Assembly: GCA_018000295.1 (NCBI GenBank)
Contig: JAGNKE010000020.1
Coordinates: 1 to 51,291, forward strand
Source of the DNA: Alphaproteobacteria bacterium
Lineage (GTDB): Bacteria > Pseudomonadota > Alphaproteobacteria > Micavibrionales > Micavibrionaceae
Direction of reading: 5' to 3'
DNA: 51,291 nt
Numbering within the stretch: position 1 is the stretch's first letter; each line of letters opens with the position of its first letter. A program made the position numbers and the translations under genes. The notes beneath the pieces were generated by a model. The model did no database searches. It was not told the origin of the DNA and saw only the letters and a program-made list of their open reading frames with translations. Positions 43,285-51,291 of the stretch are shown one piece after another.

Positions 43285-44424
43285 ATGACTAGAATCGCGC
43301 TGAAAATTCTGATGGGGGACACGGCTAAATATCTTGGCCTGATTTTCGGCATTACTTTTGCGACGCTCCTGATGTCCCAGCAGGTTTCCATTTTTATCAG
43401 CCTTATGGCCCGCACGGCCAGCGCTATTTATGCTGTTTCCGAGGCGGATATCTGGGTGATGGATACGCGTGTCAGGTATATCGAAGAGGTCGAGCCTATG
43501 CGCGCCGTCGAGCTTTACAACGTGCGCAGCGTGCCCGGCGTACAATGGGCCGTTCCGTTTTACAAGGGTCTTTCAACGATCCGTATGCCCGACGGGCTGA
43601 CGCAGCAGGTTCAGCTCATCGGTGTGGACGATGTTTCCCTGGTCGGGATTTGCCCGAAGATGATTATCGGGGACAAGCAAAGCCTGCGCCGCCCTCAGAA
43701 CGCGATGATGGACCAAAACGGCTATTTTTTCACCTGGCCCAAGCAGAAAGTTACCGTTCCCCGCCCGATCGAACTCAACGATCACCGACTGATGCTGACG
43801 TCCGTGTGCGATGTCATGCCGACGTTTTTTACGTTTCCTATCCTTTATGTCTCCTACGAGACGGCCGTGGAAATTACACCGCCAACGCGAAACAAACTGC
43901 CCTTCGTTTTGGTTAAAGCCAAGGACGGAGAAGATCTACAGGCCCTTAAAGAGAGAATTTCCGAGCGCACGGGTTTGCAGGCTCTCACGCAGGAGGAGTT
44001 TGCCTGGAGGAGCATCCGGTATATTCTTGAGCGAACGGGGATTCCGATCAATTTCGGCATCACTATTATTCTGGGCATCATCATCGGTGCGGCCATCACG
44101 GCGCAGACCTTTTATATTTTTGTCATCGAAAACCTCAAACAATTCGGGGCGATGAAGGCGATCGGATTTACGAACGGGCAGCTTTTGCGGGTTGTTCTGC
44201 TGCAAGCCGCGGTCGTTGCGTGTATCGGTTATGCACTGGGGATTGGACTGACAGCCTTCTTTTTTCAGTCCACAGCCGAGTTGCCTGCGCTCAAAGGCTT
44301 TATCCTGCGCTGGCAGGTGATGGTTGGAACCGCGGTTGTGATCGGAATTATCACTCTGTTTTCGATTATTTTCAGCCTGCGGAAGGTTTTCAAGCTCGAC
44401 CCCGCTATCGTGTTTAGGGGGTAG
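43285..44424 (+). CDS. FtsX/DevC-type ABC transporter permease
   Basis: A 379-residue permease. One N-terminal helix (GLIFGITFATLLMSQQVSI) is followed by a MacB-like periplasmic domain and three C-terminal helices of the FtsX fold, with GIIIGAAITAQTFYIFVIENLKQFGAMKAIGF. This architecture belongs to DevC/MacB-type exporters that span the envelope with a fusion protein. I chose ATG 43285 because the longer upstream frame overlaps the tetR gene and the probable operator. The ATPase gene follows after 6 bp. Confidence 0.88.
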   Translation: MTRIALKILMGDTAKYLGLIFGITFATLLMSQQVSIFISLMARTASAIYAVSEADIWVMDTRVRYIEEVEPMRAVELYNVRSVPGVQWAVPFYKGLSTIRMPDGLTQQVQLIGVDDVSLVGICPKMIIGDKQSLRRPQNAMMDQNGYFFTWPKQKVTVPRPIELNDHRLMLTSVCDVMPTFFTFPILYVSYETAVEITPPTRNKLPFVLVKAKDGEDLQALKERISERTGLQALTQEEFAWRSIRYILERTGIPINFGITIILGIIIGAAITAQTFYIFVIENLKQFGAMKAIGFTNGQLLRVVLLQAAVVACIGYALGIGLTAFFFQSTAELPALKGFILRWQVMVGTAVVIGIITLFSIIFSLRKVFKLDPAIVFRG

Positions 44425-44430
44425 AAAATT

Positions 44431-45141
44431 ATGACCGAGGCTGTCAGCATTGAACATATCAACAAGGACTTTTCCATCGGCGACGGTCGGTCCAACCGTG
44501 TGATTCACGATGTTTCCTGTACGGTGCGGATGGGCGAACTGACGATGCTGGTCGGGCCGTCGGGATGCGGGAAGACGACCCTGATTTCGATTATGTCGGG
44601 CATCCTGACCCCCACAGGCGGGACGGTTACGGTCATGGGCACCGAGATCACCGACCTGAGCGACCGCCGGAAAGTGATTTTCAGACGGGAGCATATCGGC
44701 TTTATCTTTCAACAATTCAATCTACTTCCGGCCCTGACGGCGGTCGAAAATGCAGCCCTGCCGCTTATCGCCGGCGGCATTCCGATGAAGGAGGCCGCCG
44801 TGAAATCCGCCAATATCCTTGAGACGCTCGGGATGGGGGAGCATCTGCACAAGCAACCGCGTCAACTTTCCGGCGGGCAGCAGCAAAGGGTAGCGATTGC
44901 AAGGGCGCTCGTTCACGATCCCGATCTGATTGTTTGCGACGAGCCGACGGCCTCTCTTGACGCCAAGACGGGGCAATCGGTCATGGAGATTCTGCGCTCG
45001 GCGGCCAACGATCATCAGCGCGCGGTGCTGGTCGTAACGCACGATAACCGGATTTATCATTTTGCCGACAGAATTCTTGAGATGAGCGATGGAACTATCA
45101 TCGGCGACCACAAACCGGAAGACTATATTCATAAGGAGTGA
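44431..45141 (+). CDS. ABC transporter ATPase
   Basis: A 236-residue ATPase of the LolD/MacB/DevA type. Walker A is GPSGCGKTT, the Q-loop FIFQQFNLLP, the signature LSGGQQQR, Walker B LIVCDEP, the D-loop SLD and the H-loop VTHD. It powers the neighbouring permease. All motifs are intact. The fusion protein gene follows directly, with its ribosome site AAGGAG inside the end of this gene. Confidence 0.95.
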   Translation: MTEAVSIEHINKDFSIGDGRSNRVIHDVSCTVRMGELTMLVGPSGCGKTTLISIMSGILTPTGGTVTVMGTEITDLSDRRKVIFRREHIGFIFQQFNLLPALTAVENAALPLIAGGIPMKEAAVKSANILETLGMGEHLHKQPRQLSGGQQQRVAIARALVHDPDLIVCDEPTASLDAKTGQSVMEILRSAANDHQRAVLVVTHDNRIYHFADRILEMSDGTIIGDHKPEDYIHKE

Positions 45142-45146
45142 AAATC

Positions 45147-46055
45147 ATGCTGAAACTCTGGAGAATCACCCGCGGATGGAAGCTGCCTTTCGTGGCAGTC
45201 TTTGCCCTCTGTTTTGCACTTTTTTCAGTTTTGACCCGTGCGGAGGTTCCGAAAAAATCACCCGATGCTCCGCCGCCCCAAAGCGGCTTTGCGCGCTCGG
45301 TTTCCGGGATCGGCGTGATCGAACCCAAGGGCGAACTCGTGGCCATCGGGACGGAGATTTCTGGGCTGGTCAGCGAAGTTCATGTGAAGGCCGGAGATAC
45401 GGTTAAAGAGGGAGCTGCTTTGTTTTCTCTTGATATGCGCGATATCAACGCAAGAATTGATACTTATTTTTCAGTTCTTGAATCAGCCAGAATTGTTGCG
45501 GCAGATGCGGAAGATAAATTCAAAATCTTTCAAGATATACGCAATCCACAATCCATCTCAAAGGATGAGTATAATCGTGCCAAGTTTGCCTCTGAAATTG
45601 CAAAGTCACAGGTTAAGCAAGCTGAGTCCCAATATACTCTGGCTTGTGTTACCCAAGAAAGGATGACGGTCCGCGCGCCTACCGCCGGGACTATACTGGA
45701 CGTTAATATCCGCCCAGGCGAGTTTGCGTCTGCGGGCATCGTATCGCCGCCGTTGATCCGTATGGGCGATCTTTCCTCTTTATATGTTCGGGTAGAAATC
45801 GACGAGGAAAATGCCGGCCGGATTTCCAAAGATGCCCCCGCCGAAGGGTTGCTGCGCGGGGTGACGGATAAAACTTATCCCCTGACATTCGTCAGGACCG
45901 AACCCTATGTCGAGCCGAAGCAAAACCTTGCCGTCTCCGGGCAACGGGTCGATACGCGGGTTTTGCAGATCATCTATACCCTGCCCACCGATGTTCAGGG
46001 GCTTTATACCGGGCAGCAGATGGATGTCTATATCGAAGAACCTTCCGACAAATAG
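45147..46055 (+). CDS. membrane fusion (HlyD/DevB-like) protein of the exporter
   Basis: A 302-residue periplasmic adaptor. An N-terminal membrane anchor precedes the lipoyl/barrel-sandwich half motif VSEVHVKAGDTVKEG. A short alpha-helical hairpin follows, then the second half (VRAPTAGTILDVNIRPGEFAS) and a beta-barrel. It should join the inner-membrane permease to an outer-membrane channel that is not encoded here. ATG 45147 has AAGGAG eight bases upstream; an upstream GTG is less likely. The helical hairpin part (about 45420-45660) is distinctly AT-rich compared with the flanking parts. Confidence 0.88.
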   Translation: MLKLWRITRGWKLPFVAVFALCFALFSVLTRAEVPKKSPDAPPPQSGFARSVSGIGVIEPKGELVAIGTEISGLVSEVHVKAGDTVKEGAALFSLDMRDINARIDTYFSVLESARIVAADAEDKFKIFQDIRNPQSISKDEYNRAKFASEIAKSQVKQAESQYTLACVTQERMTVRAPTAGTILDVNIRPGEFASAGIVSPPLIRMGDLSSLYVRVEIDEENAGRISKDAPAEGLLRGVTDKTYPLTFVRTEPYVEPKQNLAVSGQRVDTRVLQIIYTLPTDVQGLYTGQQMDVYIEEPSDK

Positions 46056-46135
46056 GGTTACAAAATATTACAAATTCCCTGCTCCCTTATTGCTCCAATC
46101 GGGTTAAAATGTAAGGTGTCCCGCAGGAGATTTTT

Positions 46136-47053
46136 ATGACCCGTTTTTCCGTGTTTTTTCTGGTTCTGTGTGTTCTCTGGGCTCCGGTCCATGCGTTGCG
46201 GGAGAGTCCTTCAGAGCGCATGACCATGACCCATGACGGGGTGGAGCGCTATTATACGCTCCATGTTCCTCCGCGTGTTCTTGGCTCAAAGAAAAAAGTA
46301 CCTCTGGTCCTGATGCTTCATGGCGGCGGCGGGAACGACTCTAACGGGGTCAAGATGAGCCAATTTTCCAAAAAAGCTGACGCGGAGGGGTTTATCGTCG
46401 CTTATCCGAGCGGCAGCGGGCGGTTTAAAAAGGTTCTTAAAACCTGGAATTTCTGGCATTGCTGCGGCTATGCGATGGAAAACAATACCGACGACGCAGG
46501 GTTTCTGAACGCTCTTATCGATCATCTTGTTGAAAACTATCCCGTCGATCCCGACCGGGTTCTGGTGACCGGGATGTCGAACGGCGCGATGATGAGCCAC
46601 AGGACGGGGATCGAACTTTCGGGTAAGGTGGCGGCCATCGCGCCTGTGGTCGGCACCATGTTCGGCGATGAGCCCCGTGCCAAAGGGCCGGTTGCGGCGT
46701 TCATCATCAACGGCACCGCCGACAAGCATATTAAAATGGACGGCGGCAAGAATGTGAGCCGGATTCAGGACGCGTGGGACGGAACGCCGATGAAGCCCGC
46801 GCTCTGGCAATCCGAATACTGGGCGAAACGCAACGGGTGCAAGCCCAAGCCGGAGAAAATCCAATATAAGAAAGACGTCATCCTTTACGATTACCATTGC
46901 CCGCAGGGGAAGGATGTGCGGCATATGATCATCGAGGGCGGCGGTCACTCCTGGCCAGGCGGACGGGCTGGGCGGAAAAAGGCTGACGCGCCCTCTCAAG
47001 CCCTCAACGCCACCGATGAAATGTGGGCGTTTTTCATGGAGATGACGGAGTAG
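46136..47053 (+). CDS. secreted PHB-depolymerase/feruloyl-esterase-like hydrolase
   Basis: A 305-residue alpha/beta hydrolase with a signal peptide. The oxyanion segment is VLMLHGGGGN, the nucleophile S148 in GMSNGAMMS, D196 in NGTADKHI and H271 in GGGHSWPGG. This is the LpqC/polyhydroxybutyrate-depolymerase/feruloyl-esterase group (family CE1/PF10503-like). It would act outside the cytoplasm on esters such as PHB oligomers or plant esters. AGGAG precedes the ATG. The two genes downstream encode shortened relatives without the catalytic serine. Confidence 0.9.
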   Translation: MTRFSVFFLVLCVLWAPVHALRESPSERMTMTHDGVERYYTLHVPPRVLGSKKKVPLVLMLHGGGGNDSNGVKMSQFSKKADAEGFIVAYPSGSGRFKKVLKTWNFWHCCGYAMENNTDDAGFLNALIDHLVENYPVDPDRVLVTGMSNGAMMSHRTGIELSGKVAAIAPVVGTMFGDEPRAKGPVAAFIINGTADKHIKMDGGKNVSRIQDAWDGTPMKPALWQSEYWAKRNGCKPKPEKIQYKKDVILYDYHCPQGKDVRHMIIEGGGHSWPGGRAGRKKADAPSQALNATDEMWAFFMEMTE

Positions 47054-47118
47054 GTTATTGCTGATATACTCCCACAGTTTTCTTCATTTCTGTTATTGAA
47101 TAGAATCGCCCGATGTCC

Positions 47119-47190
47119 CGTTGCATAGGTTAGCCAACATTTTGAGTGAAAGGATTTTACTATGTCCAAACTGAGAAAAACACTACTGAC
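47119..47190 (+). repeat. duplicated leader and gene start, copy 1
   Basis: The 43-nt leader and the first codons match 47952-48023, 38 of 43 leader positions being identical. It contains a small hairpin (GTTG...CAAC, 47120-47138) and the ribosome site AAAGGA. It shows that the two secreted proteins arose by tandem duplication of the whole unit, including control sequences. Confidence 0.75.
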
Positions 47191-47752
47191 CTTTTCGCTG
47201 CTGCTGTTGAGCGCGGGGGCTTTCGGCACGGCTATGGCTCATGACGACGGCGACCGCAACGGTTCTTCGGGCGGCGGGAGTTCCGAGAGCCGACATTACG
47301 ACTACGGCAATCGCGGGAACCTTGACGACGATGATAATCGCCGCCCGGATAACGGCAGGCACGACGTAGAGGATGACAACTGGAACGACCCCCACTGGAA
47401 GCGGAAGAAGCAAAATTCCCATGATGGGAAGTATTACGAGAAACGCTATAACGAAGACTTCTGGCGCAAGGCCTTCAACCTTCATGTTCCCAGCTACCTG
47501 AAGGGGGTGGACAGGCGCCTGCCACTGCTGATTGTCGTGGACAGCACGGGAGAATTCCGCGGACAACCCAGCCGCGTGTTCTTTCAGAAAAAGGCGCACC
47601 GCGAAGGATTCATCCTCGCCTATGCGCTTGTAAAGGGGCACCGGGTTTACGATGACCGCTATACGGACGACCTTATCGTGCGGACCGTCCTGAATATGCT
47701 TGACGGGCATTACCGCGTGAACACGGACCGGATCAGTATCCGCTACGACTAA
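47162..47752 (+). CDS. secreted half-esterase-like protein, paralogue 1
   Basis: A 196-residue protein with a signal peptide (cleavage after AMA). Residues 27-80 are rich in Asp, Asn, Gly, His and Arg and are probably disordered. The rest aligns with the N-terminal half of the neighbouring esterase: NLHVPSYLKGVDRRLPLLIV matches the strand before its oxyanion loop, HREGFILAYA matches AEGFIVAYP, and HYRVNTDRISIRYD matches YPVDPDRVLVTG. It ends exactly where the nucleophile elbow should start, and the LHGGGG loop is replaced by VDSTGEF. It cannot be a normal serine hydrolase. A binding or structural role is possible. Confidence 0.85.
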   Translation: MSKLRKTLLTFSLLLLSAGAFGTAMAHDDGDRNGSSGGGSSESRHYDYGNRGNLDDDDNRRPDNGRHDVEDDNWNDPHWKRKKQNSHDGKYYEKRYNEDFWRKAFNLHVPSYLKGVDRRLPLLIVVDSTGEFRGQPSRVFFQKKAHREGFILAYALVKGHRVYDDRYTDDLIVRTVLNMLDGHYRVNTDRISIRYD

Positions 47753-47787
47753 GGCTTAAGAGGTACGTGCTCTCCTAACCGGCCGGG

Positions 47788-47820
47788 ACGGCCCGCCTTC
47801 CCCCGGAGGCTTCGGGCCGT
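47788..47820 (+). terminator. GC-rich hairpin after paralogue 1
   Basis: ACGGCCCG pairs with CGGGCCGT, with an inner GCCTCC/GGAGGC-like stem; the T-rich stretch that follows is interrupted. It is repeated after paralogue 2 (48606-48642). Confidence 0.6.
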
Positions 47821-47951
47821 TGTCTGTGCTTCCTTTTCTCAAATACTCTTAAGTATCCTGCGATGCGGCTCCCGGAAACAATCGTTTTTTTTTCGCGCTT
47901 TTACCCCCCTATTTCGTCATTAACTTTTTAGAAGGGAATCGTCCGGTTCCT

Positions 47952-48023
47952 CGTTGCATAGGTGAGGCAACACTTTGTGTGAAAGGATTTTACGATGCCC
48001 AGACTGAGAAAAACACTGCTGAC
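47952..48023 (+). repeat. duplicated leader and gene start, copy 2
   Basis: Second copy of the leader at 47119-47190. The hairpin is slightly extended (GTTGC...GCAAC, 47953-47971), so pairing is kept despite base changes. Confidence 0.75.
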
Positions 48024-48570
48024 CGCTTCGCTGCTGCTGATGAGCGCGGCGGCATCCGGAATGGCTTTGGCCGATAATAACAACCATCATGGTGGCAAGT
48101 GGGGCGGTTCCGAAAACCGCGATTACGGGTACGACGATCACGGGCGATGGGACGACGATGACGACCCCCGCGAGGATAACTGGCGCGAGGATGGCGACGA
48201 TCACCGCGGCGGCTATGACTGGAACAAACGGAAACACTACGATAAACAATGGGACCGTTATGGCGGATACAATAACCGTTACGATTGGCGCAAGGCATTT
48301 GACCTTCATGTCCCCAAGCGCCTGAAAGGTACGCACGCCCGTTTGCCGCTGCTGATCGTCGTGGACAGCCGGGGCAATTTCAGAGGCGTTCCCAGCCACA
48401 GGTTTTACCGCGATAAGGCCGCTCGGGAGGGATTCATCCTTGCTTATACCTATAGCAGAAACCCTTACGGTTTCCGCAGGCATGAGGACGATATCGTCCG
48501 TTCCGTTCTCGGGCTTCTGGATGGGCATTACCGGGTCAACACCAACCGGATCAATGTCCGCTACGACTAA
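47995..48570 (+). CDS. secreted half-esterase-like protein, paralogue 2
   Basis: A 191-residue paralogue of the protein encoded at 47162-47752. It has the same signal peptide pattern (LRKTLLTASLLL) and an even more acidic, His/Asn-rich middle part (residues 27-90). The conserved half-hydrolase part has DLHVPKRLKGTHARLPLLIV, AREGFILAYT and HYRVNTNRINVRYD. Again there is no GxSxG and the protein stops before the catalytic residues. Conservation is strongest in this C-terminal part, while the acidic linker is freely diverged, so the folded half is probably under selection. Confidence 0.85.
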   Translation: MPRLRKTLLTASLLLMSAAASGMALADNNNHHGGKWGGSENRDYGYDDHGRWDDDDDPREDNWREDGDDHRGGYDWNKRKHYDKQWDRYGGYNNRYDWRKAFDLHVPKRLKGTHARLPLLIVVDSRGNFRGVPSHRFYRDKAAREGFILAYTYSRNPYGFRRHEDDIVRSVLGLLDGHYRVNTNRINVRYD

Positions 48571-48605
48571 GGCTTAAGAGGTACCCACCCTCTTAACCCG
48601 GCCGG

Positions 48606-48653
48606 ACCGGCCCGCCTTCCCCCCCGGAGGTTTCGGGCCGGTTCGTCTTTTTT
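48606..48653 (+). terminator. intrinsic terminator after paralogue 2
   Basis: ACCGGCCCG pairs with CGGGCCGGT around an inner CCTTCC/GGAGG hairpin, and six T residues follow at 48648-48653. It lies 10 bp from the batD stop on the other strand. Confidence 0.75.
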
Positions 48654-48662
48654 GGGGTATTG

Positions 48663-50512
48663 TCAACTGGGGTTCAGTGCGCCGAGGCGATCGACTTTTT
48701 CCGCCTGATCCTTTTTCGGGCGGGCATACTGTTCCAGCACTCGCGCAAAATCCTCTTTCAACGGCTCGAAGGGCGTCTCCTGTCCGGCATAGAGTGCCGC
48801 TTCGAGGCGGGCGAAGAGTTTTTCCGAGCGTTCACGCATATCACCTTCCAGCCCTTTGGAAATATGCTGCGCGATATCCTTGAGCGAAGCGGCGGGGCGC
48901 ACTCCCGCTCTCTGAACCGCGAAGGTCACGATCATTTTTTTGAGTTCGTCCAGCGTTGCGACCTTGTGCAAGTCGGCGGGCGATATTTTATCTTCGTTTG
49001 CGGGCTGGGGGATGGGTCTGCGGATGACGGGCTTGTTTTCCGGCACTGTTTCCTTAGGCTGCATGGGTTGCGCGGTCTTAATCCTTTTTCTGCGCCAGAA
49101 GAGTATGGCCAACCCTGTGGCCAGAGCCGCAAGAACTGCCAAACTGCTTAAGATGTAGGCATCCCGCCTCAGGAGCTCCGATGCCTTAGGGTTGACCTCT
49201 TCAGGCTCTGTGCCTTGTTGCTGTGCCGTTTGGCCGGGGTTTGAGAGAGAGGATTGGGCCGATCCAGCCTGCGCCATGATTCCTCCGGCCACATTGATCG
49301 TACGGGCAGGCAGCGTGGCGTAAGCGATTTTGTTATTCCTGATATCCCACCACGGAACCTTGATCTCGGGCAACGTCAACGCTCCGCCATTCTGGGGGAT
49401 CAGGGTATATATTTCCTCGCGCCAGCCGGACACCAACTTTCCGTCCTCACTTATGCTTAACCCCGTTTGCGGGGTTTCTGCATAAATGCGAAAGTCGCTT
49501 TCCGATGCTATCTTTCCGTTGAGATCGGGAAGGATGGTCCCGACGTTTCCCTTCGCCACCAGAGTCAGGTGGCGGTAGAGCGGTTCGCCGACTTTGGCTT
49601 TTTCTGCACCCTCCAGGGCATCTGAGATTTTTAAATCTTCGGCCGGAAGCCAGGGATCCATCTGCGCGGCGTCTTTTTTGACCTCCAGCATGATTTCGTC
49701 CGAGGTCAGGGTAAAGGGCTGGCCCATGATGTCTGCCAGAAAAGCGAAATCCTGAAATATTCCGAAGGGATCCTGGGGCGTTCCACCGAAGGGCGACGTG
49801 CTGCGGGCCTGGCCCCTGACCATGCCCTGAAAAACAAAAGAAGGAATTTTCAGTGGTCCGTCCTGAAGCGGGGTTACGAGATAGCGCAGTTCAATGATTT
49901 TTACCGACCTTGCGCCTTGAATTTCATCGTATACTTTCGGCTCTCCCTGTTTTTCGACGAGGGCGTTGTCTATCTTCAACTCGCCGAAGGAAATGTCGGA
50001 CACGGCCGCCGCGGCCACGAGGCGGACCGTAAAAACTACAGGGCTGTTGCGGTAAGGCGTTCGGTCGCTGACCGCCGCGTCGATATAGACGTCGCGGCCT
50101 TGTTTGTTTTTTGTGATATTCGTATTACGCACCGTTTTTTTGACAATCAACTTGAGTGTCTGTGAATTTACTACCCCCTGATCCGTTTGCACCGATAACT
50201 CCGGAATGGTGATCTTCCCCTCATGCAGAGGCTGGAGAACCAGATTCCAGACAATCTGGGACTCATATGCTCCGTTTATTATGCTGAAATTCGAAGACTG
50301 GCCGCGAGACACGATCCGAAAATCGCCTTTAAGAGCTGAAAAGTCAGGTGTACCCGCCTTGTTTGCTCCCTCCAATGTCAGGGTCAGCGTCAGGGTCTGG
50401 TTCAGAGACACTTCCGAACGGTCTGTTTGGGCTTTAAGGCTTGCCGCCCATGCCGTCCATGACCCGCATAACATCAGAATAAAAGTCAAGAATACGAGAA
50501 AATGGCGCGTTT

Positions 50513-50519
<7 letters not shown>
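48663..50519 (-). CDS. batD: BatD oxygen-tolerance family membrane protein
   Basis: A 618-residue protein with a signal peptide (cleavage after AWA), then a BatD periplasmic region of repeated beta-sandwich units that starts SLKAQTDRSEVSLNQTLTL and has TPDFSALKGDFRIVSRGQSS. A membrane helix lies near residues 455-478 and a cytoplasmic helical tail follows. Bat proteins were first linked to aerotolerance in Bacteroides and work with MoxR ATPases and von Willebrand A proteins. AAGGAGG precedes the ATG, which overlaps the end of the upstream Bat gene by 7 bp. Confidence 0.92.

Positions 50520-51291
<772 letters not shown>

Overview
The window looks like a chromosomal segment of an alphaproteobacterium of moderate GC content. 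The GreB, GyrB, ArgS, HemN, BdhA and TypA proteins all read as alphaproteobacterial; a Micavibrio-like lineage is my guess, with low confidence. No prophage, transposase or CRISPR array is visible. Housekeeping genes are mixed with short AT-rich accessory genes that mostly encode small secreted proteins.

Region 1 (1-3240) is the most unusual part. A Ro60/Rsr gene (454-2076, minus) lies downstream of a compact minus-strand array of four small RNAs (2154-2585). All four share the same basal stem and internal-loop sequence, as expected for bacterial Y RNAs. Two of them carry a circularly permuted tRNA-like module with T arm, capped acceptor stem and D arm. Short plain Y RNAs alternate with long tRNA-mimicking ones, separated by 8-12 nt. 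A promoter whose spacer is a perfect 19-bp palindrome sits upstream. A 27-bp element from that promoter recurs about 600 bp away beside a shrunken hisC fragment.

Region 2 (3250-17996) holds hisC-greB, divergent gyrB, small secreted proteins, a beta-keto acid cleavage enzyme, a beta-CASP nuclease, a PEBP-family protein, a LOG-family protein and argS. It ends with an EF-hand/universal-stress-protein/PH-domain operon behind an FNR-type box. Region 3 (18080-23888) has a transglutaminase-like protein, a prolyl oligopeptidase, 3-hydroxybutyrate dehydrogenase and a phosphate transporter (DUF47-Pit). Region 4 (23972-33404) is a bacterial alpha-2-macroglobulin and penicillin-binding protein 1C pair, interrupted by a foreign-looking zinc-ribbon gene and followed by a membrane protein and a decayed ABC ATPase end.

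Region 5 (33441-46055) has hemN behind a perfect FNR box, an AspT-like transporter, typA, and a split Aer-like energy-taxis pair (PAS protein plus chemoreceptor) behind another FNR-type box. A TetR gene diverges from an FtsX-permease/ATPase/membrane-fusion export operon. Region 6 (46136-51291) has a secreted PHB-depolymerase-like esterase followed by two duplicated secreted proteins. These resemble the first half of that esterase but stop just before the catalytic serine. The window ends with batD and the glutamine-rich tail of an upstream Bat protein, running into a CAG/CAA microsatellite at the window edge.

Themes: RNA quality control (Rsr, Y RNAs, beta-CASP nuclease), low-oxygen response (three FNR-type sites at hemN, the usp operon and the energy-taxis operon), polyhydroxybutyrate metabolism, and envelope defence and maintenance.
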